Positions 1 to 6,702 of a stretch of DNA of 19,810 bases are shown in pieces (position 1 is the stretch's first letter; each line of letters begins with the position of its first letter). The DNA comes from Yinghuangia elevatio (lineage in GTDB: Bacteria > Actinomycetota > Actinomycetes > Streptomycetales > Streptomycetaceae): assembly GCF_040649515.1 (NCBI RefSeq), contig NZ_JBEZFP010000164.1:1-19810 (forward strand), read 5' to 3'. The position numbers and the translations under genes are program-made. Below the pieces are notes generated by a model that was not told the DNA's origin, did not search any database, and saw only the letters and a list, made by a program, of their open reading frames with translations.

Positions 1-401
1 CCGTCCTCGACGCCGCCTCGGCGCGCGCCGCGACATCGGCGGGCGCGCGCTTCCTGGTCTCCCCCTCCCTGCACCGCGACGTCATCGAGACCGCGCACCG
101 CCACGGCGCGAGCGTGATCCCCGGCGCGTGCACCCCGACCGAGGCGGTGGCGGCCGTCGCCGCCGGTGCGGACGCCGTCAAGCTCTTCCCCGCAAGCCAG
201 TGGACGCCGGGCTCCTTCCGCGACATGCGCGGGGCGCTGCCGCAGATACCGTTCATCCCCACCGGCAGCATCGCCGTCGCCGACGCCCCCGCGTGGATCG
301 CCGCCGGCGCCGTCGCGGTGGGCATGGGCGCCAAGCTGGCCGCCGGCACCCCCGAGGAGTCGGCCGCCCGCATCAAGGACCTTCTGGCCTCGTTGCGATA
401 G
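1..401 (+). CDS. eda: KDPG/KHG aldolase, C-terminal part (5' end outside window)
   Basis: 2-dehydro-3-deoxy-phosphogluconate aldolase, which cleaves KDPG to pyruvate and glyceraldehyde 3-phosphate in the cytoplasm (Entner-Doudoroff or sugar-acid catabolism). The reading frame is open from base 3 and ends with TAG at 399-401, giving 132 visible residues of a family of about 205-215. Visible family motifs are VLDAASARAA near the start (just after the usual GAGT), PGACTPTE, the Schiff-base lysine in VKLFPAS, and PTGSI where relatives usually have PTGG(I/V) for phosphate binding. The catalytic glutamate region lies off the window. A 5-bp hairpin follows at 422-436. The upstream partner (often a sugar-acid kinase or dehydratase) is not visible. 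The family is clear; KDPG versus KDPGal or a related substrate is not. Confidence 0.93.
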   Translation, partial: VLDAASARAATSAGARFLVSPSLHRDVIETAHRHGASVIPGACTPTEAVAAVAAGADAVKLFPASQWTPGSFRDMRGALPQIPFIPTGSIAVADAPAWIAAGAVAVGMGAKLAAGTPEESAARIKDLLASLR

Positions 402-421
402 CCGACGCCCTTGACCCTCAC

Positions 422-436
422 GCGGCGTGATGCCGC
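422..436 (+). terminator. weak hairpin after the aldolase gene
   Basis: GCGGC (422-426), loop GTGAT, GCCGC (432-436), 21 nt after the aldolase stop. The stem is only 5 bp and has no T-tract, so it is at best a weak terminator. It also sits immediately before the GGAGG of the next gene (443-447), where it could affect translation instead. Confidence 0.25.
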
Positions 437-448
437 ATCGTCGGAGGC

Positions 449-1138
449 GTGGAAGATCACCTGACCGTAGGACGCGTGGCCGAGTTGGCCGACGACCCGG
501 ACACCGACGCGGTCGCGCACCTGCACCGCCTGTGCGGCCTGCTCCTGGAACAGCGCGACCGCGCCGACGCCATGGTGGCGGCCATAGACAGGGAGTTGGA
601 GGCACGGGCGACGGGGGTCGACACGACGCCGGAGGAACAACTGAAGGCCTTCGGCACGCAGTTGTACGAATCCATCGGCTCCGCCTACCCGGCGACGCGG
701 CGTACCGAGCCGCGGATCGCCGCGCGCGTCTGGGATGCGCTCGGGGACGCCCGTACCGTCCTGAATGTAGGGGCCGGCGACCCGATCGCCGGGCTGCGGG
801 AGATGCGACGCGTGGCCCGCCGGGTCGTGGTGTTCACGCACGACGCCAGTGCCGCCGGTTCGCTCAACCGGTTCTGGCTCACCCGCGACTACCTGCCCGA
901 GGTGGCCGGGCTGGTCGCCGGCCGGCCTTCGGTGGAGCAGTTGGCGGACGCGGTCGAGGCCCGCATCGAGCCGGTGCTCGTGCCGTGGGACTGCGCCGAC
1001 GGGTTCTTCGAGGCTTACTGGCGTCGGCCCGACGCGTACCTGGAGGAACACGTTCGCCGCGCGGTCTCGGTGTGGACCCGGGTCGGACCGGAGGCCGAGC
1101 GGCGGGCGGTGCGCGGCCTCCGCCTCCTCGTCGCCTGA
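449..1138 (+). CDS. MerR/TipA-like coiled coil fused to a methyltransferase remnant, internally deleted
   Basis: A 229-aa mosaic. Residues 1-14 (LTVGRVAELA) match the first residues of a MerR DNA-binding domain. From residue 15 (DDPDTDAVAHLHR) it is already in the TipA-type dimerisation helix, ending in TPEEQLKAFG (60-69), so the HTH is absent. Residues 71-110 (YESIGSAYPATRRTEPRI...VLNVGAG) are the start of a class I SAM methyltransferase of a type common in Streptomyces. The next residues, DPIAGLREMRRVARRVVV, normally lie about 50-60 residues later, so most of the SAM-binding fold is missing. The C-terminal half (FWLTRDYLPE, VPWDCADGFFEAYWRRP) is intact, but the end jumps from AVRGL to RLLVA. 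The GTG start lies only 1 nt after GGAGG (443-447), which is unusually close. It is probably non-functional as regulator and as enzyme, yet the frame is open throughout. Confidence 0.7.
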   Translation: MEDHLTVGRVAELADDPDTDAVAHLHRLCGLLLEQRDRADAMVAAIDRELEARATGVDTTPEEQLKAFGTQLYESIGSAYPATRRTEPRIAARVWDALGDARTVLNVGAGDPIAGLREMRRVARRVVVFTHDASAAGSLNRFWLTRDYLPEVAGLVAGRPSVEQLADAVEARIEPVLVPWDCADGFFEAYWRRPDAYLEEHVRRAVSVWTRVGPEAERRAVRGLRLLVA

Positions 1139-1168
1139 ACCGCCGCGCGGGGAGCCTGCACGAGCCGT

Positions 1169-3361
1169 TCAGGCCTCGGCGCGGTCGACCAGGCGGGCCA
1201 GTTCGACGCGGGAGCGTACGCCGAGCGTGGCGAAGACGTTGCGCAGGTGGTGGTCGACGGTGCGGATGCTCACCGACAGGCGGGTGGCGATCTCGCGGTT
1301 GGTCGCGCCGTCGGCGACCGAGCGGGCGATGCGCAGTTGCTGCGGGGTCAACTCGCCCAGGTCCCCGGGCGGTTGCGCGGATGCCGGGGGTGCGCCGGTG
1401 GCGCGGAGTTCGGCGACCGCGTGGGCCGACCAGACCCGCGCGCCGTGGCGGTCGAAGGTGACCTGGGCCTCGCGCAGGAGGTCCCGGGCCTGGGCCGGGC
1501 GGCGCGAGCGGCGCAGCCATCGGCCGTAGGCCAGCAGGGTACGGGCGCGCTCGAAGCCGTTGTCGGGTTGCGGGTGGCGGGCGAGCGCCGCGGCGTACCC
1601 GGCCTCGACCTCGCCGGAAGGACGGCCGTCGGCGGCCGCCAACAGCGCCTGGCAGCGCGCGAGTTGGGCGGGTGCCTCGGGGTCGACGGCCAGTTCCGCC
1701 CAGATCGCGAACTCGGCGAGCGGGAGGCGTGCCGGTTCGGGTGCGCCGGACAGTGCGGCGGCTTCCACGAAGCACGGCACGGTCAGCATGCGCAGGGCGA
1801 AGTGGGCCTGCTCGGAGCCCGTGCGCAGGAGCGGCGCGAGGCGCGACGCCGCCTCGTGCGGGCGGCCCCGGGCCAGGTCCGCACGGGCCAGCGCCCAGGA
1901 GGTCAGGGTGGACGGCTGCCGCAGGCCGTGGGCGCCGGCGACCGTTTCGACGGTGTCGGCGTGGCCGCGTACGGTCGTCGCGTCGTCGTCGAGGGACGCC
2001 ACCAGGGCCAAGATCGCGTGGTGGTGAGCGATCTGATTGCGTCGGCCGGTCTGCCGCGCGGCGAGCGCGCCCTCTTCGGCGTGGGCCCTCGCCTGCATGT
2101 GGCGCCCTGAGCGCAGTTCCGCGTACGCGAGGTGTTCGAGGATCCGCGGAACTGCCGTGAGCGGCCCGGAGACACGGGCCATGGCCAGTGCCCGGCCGTT
2201 GAGCCGGCCGGCCGCCGCCAGATCGCCGACGACCAGCGCCGCCGCCCCGGCCCGCAGCAACTGGTCGATGTCATCGGCTCGTTCGGCCCGGGCCACGACG
2301 TCGCGCAGGACGGCAGACCCGGTGATGATGCCGGCCACGTCGGCTTGCAGCACGGCTCTCATGCCGATGCCGTAGGCGATCGCGTCGCCCGGCCCGGGGA
2401 AGCTCTCGTCGGCGAGTGGCTCCACGGCGTCGCGGAACGCGGCGGCGTCGCCGAGTGCCCAGGCCGCCTCCGCCGCGTCGAGACGGCATCGGACCGCCAG
2501 GACGTGGGAGTTGCCGGCGAGGAGTCGGGCGGCGAGCAGGAAGGACTGGTGGGCGTCGGCGACGGACCCGTCGTGCAGGGCGATGAGCCCGTGCACGCGG
2601 GCCGCCGTGCCGCGGGCGACCGCGTCCGCGGGAAGGGCGCGGGCCTCCGAGGTCCACTGCCGGGCCCAGTCGGCGCGGCCGACGAGATGGGCGTGTTCCG
2701 CCGCTTCGGCGAGGAGCGCGGCGCGTGTCGAGATGTCGGGCACGAGGGTGGCCGCGCGACGCAGTCCGACGGCTCGCGTGGCGTCGACGGACGCGCGGGC
2801 ACGCGCGGTGGCGGCCAGCTCCCGGGCGAGGTCGGGGTCCGGTTCCGAGGTCGCCGACGCCAGGTGCAGCAGGTGCGCGAGCCGGTCGTGGCCGGTGTCG
2901 AGCAGAGCGGCGAGGAGCCGGTGCGCGGCCTGCCGGGCGAGGAGCGGAGCGGCGCCGTACACCGCCGCGGTGCTCAGCGGCGGCCCGACGAACAGGTGTT
3001 CCGCGTCGGCGTGGACGAGGCCCGCCCGTTCCGCGGACTCCAGCGTGTCGGGGGCGAGTGCGGCGGCGTGCACGGCCCGCAGGACCAGCGCGACGGAAGC
3101 GCCGGGCGCGTCGGGGTCGTTGTGGTGGGCCGCGGCGATCAGCAGGAGCAACGCTTTGGCGTCCGGGGTCGGGTGGACCGGCCACGGCAGCAGGTGGCCT
3201 GCGAACGGCCTGGGGTGCCAGGCGCCGAGGCGCTGCAGGGCGGCGCGTTGGGCGGTGGCACGCGGTCCGGCGCGGCGTGGTGCGGGACGGCGCGGCGCCG
3301 CTCGGCGGTCGGGCTCGTCGTCGGCGCGGCCGGTCGCGGCTGCCCGTTCGGTCGCCCTCAC
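1169..3361 (-). CDS. LuxR-family (LAL-like) transcriptional regulator without the ATPase domain
   Basis: A 730-aa regulator. The C-terminal LuxR HTH spans about residues 671-725 (LTPQQLRIARSVADGATNREIA, then SVSIRTVDHHLRNVF). The rest is Ala/Leu/Arg-rich helical repeats resembling the TPR-like part of LAL/MalT regulators; residues 55-100 resemble the winged-helix segment that follows the NTPase in LAL proteins (AERAGLVHADAEHLF). There is no Walker A or B motif, and the protein is shorter than typical LAL proteins (about 900-1000 aa). The frame stays open to 3766, but that upstream part is low-complexity Arg/Pro. I chose GTG at 3361-3359 because GGAGGAA lies at 3374-3380, 12 nt upstream. GTG codons 24 and 36 nt further upstream are alternatives. 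Target genes cannot be deduced; a 29-nt gap separates its stop from the convergent methyltransferase remnant. Confidence 0.85.
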   Translation of the reverse strand: MRATERAAATGRADDEPDRRAAPRRPAPRRAGPRATAQRAALQRLGAWHPRPFAGHLLPWPVHPTPDAKALLLLIAAAHHNDPDAPGASVALVLRAVHAAALAPDTLESAERAGLVHADAEHLFVGPPLSTAAVYGAAPLLARQAAHRLLAALLDTGHDRLAHLLHLASATSEPDPDLARELAATARARASVDATRAVGLRRAATLVPDISTRAALLAEAAEHAHLVGRADWARQWTSEARALPADAVARGTAARVHGLIALHDGSVADAHQSFLLAARLLAGNSHVLAVRCRLDAAEAAWALGDAAAFRDAVEPLADESFPGPGDAIAYGIGMRAVLQADVAGIITGSAVLRDVVARAERADDIDQLLRAGAAALVVGDLAAAGRLNGRALAMARVSGPLTAVPRILEHLAYAELRSGRHMQARAHAEEGALAARQTGRRNQIAHHHAILALVASLDDDATTVRGHADTVETVAGAHGLRQPSTLTSWALARADLARGRPHEAASRLAPLLRTGSEQAHFALRMLTVPCFVEAAALSGAPEPARLPLAEFAIWAELAVDPEAPAQLARCQALLAAADGRPSGEVEAGYAAALARHPQPDNGFERARTLLAYGRWLRRSRRPAQARDLLREAQVTFDRHGARVWSAHAVAELRATGAPPASAQPPGDLGELTPQQLRIARSVADGATNREIATRLSVSIRTVDHHLRNVFATLGVRSRVELARLVDRAEA

Positions 3362-3480
3362 GCGGCGGCGCGGTTCCTCCGGCACGGGCGGGCCCACCTC
3401 CCGGCGGCGTCGGGCCGAGCGACGACGGACGCCTCTGGGTTCCCGCGGGTGTTCGGGTCCGCGGGACGGGCGCGGCGCCC

Positions 3481-3509
3481 ACGTTACCGTCGTGTTAACG
3501 CGGGCGAAA
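3481..3509 (-). promoter_or_regulatory. possible promoter of the LuxR-type regulator
   Basis: On the minus strand TAACGT (3486-3481) could be a -10 box and TTTCGC (3509-3504) a poor -35, 17 nt apart, about 110 nt before the chosen start. The same stretch holds GTTAAC and inverted CGTTA/TAACG arms (3482-3486 and 3496-3500), a possible operator. In the 338-bp gap 3362-3699, apart from this and the terminator at 3638-3682, I see nothing else. Confidence 0.3.
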
Positions 3510-3637
3510 GGCCGCCGCACGGCTGCGGCCGGTGGCCGCGGACCGCCCCGAAATGCCGCCTGACCTGGCCGGACGCTCCCGCGTACGGCGTGCTCACGGG
3601 CGGTACGCGCACAATGCTGTGGGCCCCCACAACAACG

Positions 3638-3682
3638 CCGGGACGGTGGCGGCCGCTGGTGTCGCGGCCGCCACCGTCCCGG
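3638..3682 (-). terminator. strong hairpin terminator of the polyester hydrolase gene
   Basis: Perfect 19-bp inverted repeat: left arm 3638-3656, right arm 3664-3682, 7-nt loop 3657-3663. It begins 17 nt downstream of the hydrolase stop codon on the minus strand. There is no T-run, as is common for high-GC actinomycete terminators. It could also stop any plus-strand transcript coming the other way. Confidence 0.85.
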
Positions 3683-3699
3683 GTCGGGGGGCGGGAAGG

Positions 3700-4641
3700 T
3701 CAGGAGTTGTGCGGGCAGTTGCCCCGGTACTCCTCGATGGTCAGGCTCGGTCGAGGCAGCGGGCACAGGAACTGCTCGTAGCGGGTGTCGTTGTCGATGA
3801 ACCGCTTGAGCCAGGAGATGCTGTACTTCGCGATCGTCGTGTTCGACGAGTTCGGCGTGAAGTGGGTGGCGCTGTTGAGTTCGAGGTACGCCCGGTCCAG
3901 CGACGACGGCAGCGACGTGTAGAACGGCTCGGAGTGCGAGGACACCGGCGCGATCGTGTCACCGTCCGCGCCGACGACCAGGGTCGGCGTCCGCACCTCC
4001 GGCCAGCTCGTGTCGAGGTTCCAGCCGGTGAGCGGGATGGCCGCCTGGAGCGAGGGGCGGCTCTTCGCGGCCTCCAGCGTTCCGCCGCCGCCCATCGAGT
4101 GGCCCATCACGCCGAGCCGGCTGCTGTCGATCCGGTCCCGGACCGAGCTGCGCTGCGTCAAGTAGTCGAGTGCCTCCAGGAGTTGGCGGCCCCGGCTGGC
4201 GGGCTGGTCGAGGGTGGTGTTGGTGTCGATCGTGAACACGACGAAGCCCTGCGAGGCCAGGCGCGGCCCGAGCCAGGCGATGGACGACTGGTAGGCGGTG
4301 AAGCCCGGGGAGATGGCGATCGCACCGAAGGTGCCGTCGGTGCGGGAGGTGGGGTAGTAGATCGTCCCGCCCCCGAAGCCGGTGACCAGCAGCGAGGACA
4401 CACTGGTCTCCGACACGGCGTACGGGCCGCGTGCGGCCTCGATGCTCGACTGCGTGGGGGCGGGGCCGCGCTCGTAGGGGTTCTCGGCGGCCTGCGCTCC
4501 GCCGGGGAGTTGGGTGACGAGCAGGGCTCCGCAGGCGAGGATGCCGGCGACCGCCGATCTCACCAGGCGGCGCCGGGGTCCCGCGACGACCGCCGGCCGT
4601 TCGGCCGAGGCGGCGTGCCGCCTTTTGCGCATGAGGTACAC
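3700..4641 (-). CDS. secreted polyester hydrolase / cutinase (TfCut2, LCC, PETase family)
   Basis: Extracellular alpha/beta hydrolase expected to cleave ester bonds in cutin, aliphatic polyesters and possibly PET. Its 313 residues comprise a basic N-terminus, a hydrophobic signal segment (about 29-45) and a probable cleavage after AQA (51). The mature protein begins AENPYERGPAPTQ, like Thermobifida cutinases. Triad: Ser182 in GHSMGGGG, Asp228 in GADGDTIAP, His260 in SATHF. Phe114 (SPGFTA) and Met183 supply the oxyanion hole, with Trp207 beside the active site. Cys293 and Cys309 should form the conserved C-terminal disulfide; the extra IsPETase disulfide is absent. His236 and Phe240 are the cutinase-type pair (Ser and Ile in IsPETase). 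GTG at 4641-4639 is preferred because GAGAGGAA (4651-4658) is 9 nt upstream; ATG at 4632 would be 18 nt away. Polymer activity itself cannot be read from sequence. Confidence 0.95.
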   Translation of the reverse strand: MYLMRKRRHAASAERPAVVAGPRRRLVRSAVAGILACGALLVTQLPGGAQAAENPYERGPAPTQSSIEAARGPYAVSETSVSSLLVTGFGGGTIYYPTSRTDGTFGAIAISPGFTAYQSSIAWLGPRLASQGFVVFTIDTNTTLDQPASRGRQLLEALDYLTQRSSVRDRIDSSRLGVMGHSMGGGGTLEAAKSRPSLQAAIPLTGWNLDTSWPEVRTPTLVVGADGDTIAPVSSHSEPFYTSLPSSLDRAYLELNSATHFTPNSSNTTIAKYSISWLKRFIDNDTRYEQFLCPLPRPSLTIEEYRGNCPHNS

Positions 4642-4665
4642 GATGATGCGTTCCTCTCGCTCAAG

Positions 4666-4747
4666 GGTGGCGGATCCCGGGCGGGGCCGGCGGTTCGCTG
4701 CTCCCGCACGGACCGTGGAACGGTCCGCCCCGCCGGGATCCGCCACC
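4666..4747 (-). promoter_or_regulatory. large structured inverted repeat in the polyester hydrolase leader
   Basis: Arms 4666-4686 and 4728-4747 are complementary over 20 bp with one extra G in the left arm. The 41-nt spacer contains a second hairpin, GGACCGT/ACGGTCC (4710-4716 and 4720-4726, 3-nt loop). The outer stem ends 7 nt upstream of the GAGAGGAA ribosome-binding site (4651-4658). If transcribed it makes a long 5' leader hairpin; if not, it could be a bipartite operator. I cannot place a convincing -10/-35 pair. The remainder of this 353-bp non-coding stretch (4642-4994) holds only short degenerate repeats. Confidence 0.6.
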
Positions 4748-4956
4748 GGTCGGTGTGTGGGGTCCACGCTCCCGGCGCGCCCGCGCGGCGGCATCGGTGA
4801 AATCACCAGTGCTGCGCGGGCGCGGTCGGCACACACCGGTTCACTCGCACCCGTTGGCCCACACCCGTTCGAGCACACCGGGTCCGTCACGCCGCCTCCA
4901 TCCGACCGTTCCGATCCCGCCGCCTCGACCCGGCCGCCTCGATCCGATACCGCGTT

Positions 4957-4995
4957 CAGATGTTTCGGTCAGATGTTTCGGTCAGATGCTTCGGT
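4957..4995. repeat. 13-bp tandem repeat, three copies plus a partial fourth
   Basis: Units CAGATGTTTCGGT at 4957-4969 and 4970-4982, CAGATGCTTCGGT at 4983-4995, then a diverged partial copy (CAGAT...) from 4996. The last base of unit 3 and the first two of unit 4 form the TetR gene's TGA stop (minus strand, 4997-4995), so the array is that gene's immediate 3' flank. Upstream, variants of GCCGCCTCGACCC recur near 4891, 4918 and 4932. Confidence 0.9.
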
Positions 4996-5600
4996 CAGAT
5001 CGCTTCGACCACGCGTGTCGCGAGGCGGTGCGCCCGGTCCAACTCGGCCGCGTCGCCGAAGAGTTGGAACCTCGTGTTGGCGGCGCGCAGGTACGCGTCG
5101 ATGCGGAAGCCGTCCTCGGCGGGGTCGGTGCTGCCCGCGGCCGCCAGTTCGGCCTCCAGCAGGCGCAGCCAGTCGCGGGCGAGTTCGCGGACGGCGTCGG
5201 CCACCGGCCCCTCCCGGTGCCCGTACTCGACCGATGTCGTGGTGATGAAGCATCCGCCGGGGAAAACGCCGGCGCGGAGGTACGCGACCCAGTTGTCGAG
5301 CAGCGCCCGGAGGCGCGCCCCGCCGGTGCCGGCGTCGCGGCTGGGGTCGACGACGTGCTCCGCGTACAGCTTCCGGGCCTCGGCCACCGCGGCGAGCTGG
5401 ATCGCCTCGCGGTTGGCGAAGACCGTCAGAATGCCGCTCTTGCTGTGCCCCGTCTGTGCGGCAAGCGAGCCGACGGTGATGGTGTCCAGGCCGTGCACAG
5501 TCGCGGTCATCGCCGCCTGCCGCGCGACGTCGTGCCGGGTCCGGTCGCCGCGGGCACGGCGGCCGTCGGAACCGGGCGAGGGCGTACGGGCGTTCGTCAC
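4995..5600 (-). CDS. TetR/AcrR-family transcriptional regulator
   Basis: 201-aa repressor-type protein. The N-terminal HTH covers about residues 22-68 (ITVGSLAAQTGHSKSGILTVF, then ANREAI). The ligand-binding domain carries the FPGGCF motif near residue 115, seen in a subgroup of TetR proteins. The start is GTG at 5600-5598; there is no Shine-Dalgarno sequence, but TACAAT (5612-5607) lies 6 nt upstream, so the mRNA is probably leaderless. The gene is divergent from the dienelactone-hydrolase-like gene, and the intergenic region holds two matching imperfect palindromes, so it most likely represses itself and that neighbour. Its stop codon lies in a 13-bp tandem repeat. The ligand is unknown. 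Confidence 0.93.
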   Translation of the reverse strand: MTNARTPSPGSDGRRARGDRTRHDVARQAAMTATVHGLDTITVGSLAAQTGHSKSGILTVFANREAIQLAAVAEARKLYAEHVVDPSRDAGTGGARLRALLDNWVAYLRAGVFPGGCFITTTSVEYGHREGPVADAVRELARDWLRLLEAELAAAGSTDPAEDGFRIDAYLRAANTRFQLFGDAAELDRAHRLATRVVEAI

Positions 5601-5606
5601 CGCGCC

Positions 5607-5612
5607 ATTGTA
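5607..5612 (-). promoter_or_regulatory. -10 box of the TetR gene (probable leaderless mRNA)
   Basis: TACAAT on the minus strand, separated from the GTG start by 6 nt, which puts the expected transcription start at or next to the start codon. The -35 region (around ATTACA/GATTAC, 5630-5635) is weak. Confidence 0.55.
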
Positions 5613-5614
5613 AG

Positions 5615-5670
5615 CGACCGATCGGACGTGTAATCTCGCGGCCATCCCCGGATTCACGACCGATCGATCG
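5615..5670. promoter_or_regulatory. pair of predicted TetR operators
   Basis: Two 14-bp imperfect palindromes, 5615-5628 (CGACCGATCGGACG) and 5657-5670 (CGACCGATCGATCG), share CGACCGATCG. Their centres are exactly 42 bp apart, about four helical turns. One lies just upstream of the TetR -10 box and the other just upstream of the hydrolase start region (CATACT 5671-5676, RBS GGGAGG 5678-5683). Shape, pairing and position fit binding by the divergently encoded TetR protein. Confidence 0.55.
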
Positions 5671-5689
5671 CATACTTGGGAGGCCCCTG

Positions 5690-6547
5690 GTGGACGTCGG
5701 CGAAACTCAGGTGCAGGCCCAGGAGCCGAAGCACGAGCACGTGTTGGACGGGTTCACCCGACGTACGTTCGCCCTGCCCGGGGAGGCGTCCGCCCGCGAC
5801 GAGAAGACCGTCCACGTGGCCGGCGCCGGTCCCGCGGTGATCGTGATGCCGGAGATGCCCGGCATCAGCCCCGACGTCGTGCGCTTCGCCCGGTGGGTGC
5901 GGGACGCGGGCTTCACCGTCTACCTGCCCTCGCTCTTCGGCGTCGACGGCGCGTACCCCACCGTCGACCTGGGCGCCGACGTGCTCCGGCGGGCGTGTGT
6001 GAGCCGGGAGTTCCGTGCCTTCGCCGGCGGCGGCACCAGCCCGGTCGTCACCTGGCTGCGGGCCCTCGCCCGCACCGCCCACGAGGAGTGCGGCGGCCCG
6101 GGGGTCGGCGCGGTGGGCATGTGCTTCACCGGCAACTTCGCCCTGACCATGACCCTTGAGCCGGCCGTCGTCGCGCCGGTGCTCGGGCAGCCCTCGCTGC
6201 CACTGGACGACCCGGCCGCGCTGGAGCTGTCCCCTGACGACGCGGACACGATCCGGCGGCGATTCGAGCGCGACGGCCTCACCGCACTCGCCTACCGCTT
6301 CGACGACGACAAGTGGTGCACAGGGCAGCGCTTCGCCGCGTACGCCCGGCTCCTCGGCGACCGCTTCGACGGCCGTGTGCTGCCCGGCGACTGCGCGAAC
6401 CCGGCGCCGCCGCCCTTTTTCCGCGAGTCGGTCGGCACCCCGCACAGTGTGGTGACCGCCCACCTCGTCGACGAGGAAGGCCACCCGACCATGCGCGCCC
6501 GCGACGAGATCCTCGCGTTCCTCCGCAGCCGACTGCAAACGGCCTGA
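5690..6547 (+). CDS. dienelactone hydrolase-family alpha/beta hydrolase
   Basis: 285-aa cytoplasmic hydrolase. Cys145 sits in GMCFTGNF, the G-x-C-x-G nucleophile elbow of dienelactone hydrolases. Glu55 in MPEMPGIS matches the conserved Glu that activates the cysteine, and His265 in EEGHPT is the likely triad histidine. The acid is probably one of Asp205-207 (FDDD). It is somewhat longer than classical DLH (about 235 aa) because of an N-terminal extension and an insert around residues 100-135. GTG at 5690 has GGGAGG 6 nt upstream (5678-5683). It is divergent from the TetR gene. Many family members act on lactones or small esters outside the chlorocatechol pathway, and no other pathway gene is visible, so the substrate is open. 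Confidence 0.9.
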   Translation: MDVGETQVQAQEPKHEHVLDGFTRRTFALPGEASARDEKTVHVAGAGPAVIVMPEMPGISPDVVRFARWVRDAGFTVYLPSLFGVDGAYPTVDLGADVLRRACVSREFRAFAGGGTSPVVTWLRALARTAHEECGGPGVGAVGMCFTGNFALTMTLEPAVVAPVLGQPSLPLDDPAALELSPDDADTIRRRFERDGLTALAYRFDDDKWCTGQRFAAYARLLGDRFDGRVLPGDCANPAPPPFFRESVGTPHSVVTAHLVDEEGHPTMRARDEILAFLRSRLQTA

Positions 6548-6580
6548 AGCACCGCCTGCCTGCACACGGCCAGAATGCCC

Positions 6581-6620
6581 CGTGCCCTGAACGCGCCGTG
6601 CCCTGAACGCGCCGTGCCCT
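6581..6620. repeat. 16-bp tandem repeat, about 2.6 copies
   Basis: CGTGCCCTGAACGCGC at 6581-6596 and 6597-6612, then a partial copy (CGTGCCCTGA) from 6613, in the 3' flank of the dienelactone-hydrolase-like gene and just before the shared terminator. Confidence 0.9.
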
Positions 6621-6641
6621 GATGTGCCAGGGCCCGAAACA

Positions 6642-6685
6642 CGGCGGCCGCGGCCCGGCGGAGTCCGCCGTGGCCGCGGCCGCCG
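6642..6685. terminator. bidirectional hairpin terminator
   Basis: Arms 6642-6655 and 6672-6685 are perfectly complementary over 14 bp. The spacer (CGGCGG..CCGCCG) is itself complementary, so the stem can be considerably longer. It lies between the plus-strand hydrolase (stop 6547) and the minus-strand membrane protein gene (stop 6703) and can serve both. Confidence 0.75.
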
Positions 6686-6702
6686 AGGGCCGGTCCTGTG
6701 TG

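Noticed and set aside
3362..3766. N-terminal extension of the LuxR-type regulator up to an ATG at 3766
   Set aside because: The extra 135 residues are Arg/Pro low complexity, overlap the terminator and the end of the polyester hydrolase gene, and lack any ATPase motif. A GTG with a good ribosome-binding site exists at 3361.
2132..3781. 549-codon plus-strand ORF opposite the LuxR-type gene
   Set aside because: Antisense shadow of a high-GC gene: Gly/Arg-rich translation without domains. The minus-strand LuxR HTH is unmistakable.
4800..4995. CRISPR-like or insertion-element ends in the repeat-rich region before the TetR gene
   Set aside because: Repeats are short (10-14 bp), degenerate and directly adjacent, with no spacers, no terminal inverted repeats and no transposase.
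3700..6547. Single polyester-degradation operon made of the cutinase, TetR and dienelactone-hydrolase-like genes
   Set aside because: The hydrolases are on opposite strands, the cutinase is 353 bp from the TetR gene and I see no copy of the predicted TetR operator upstream of the cutinase. Proximity alone is not enough.
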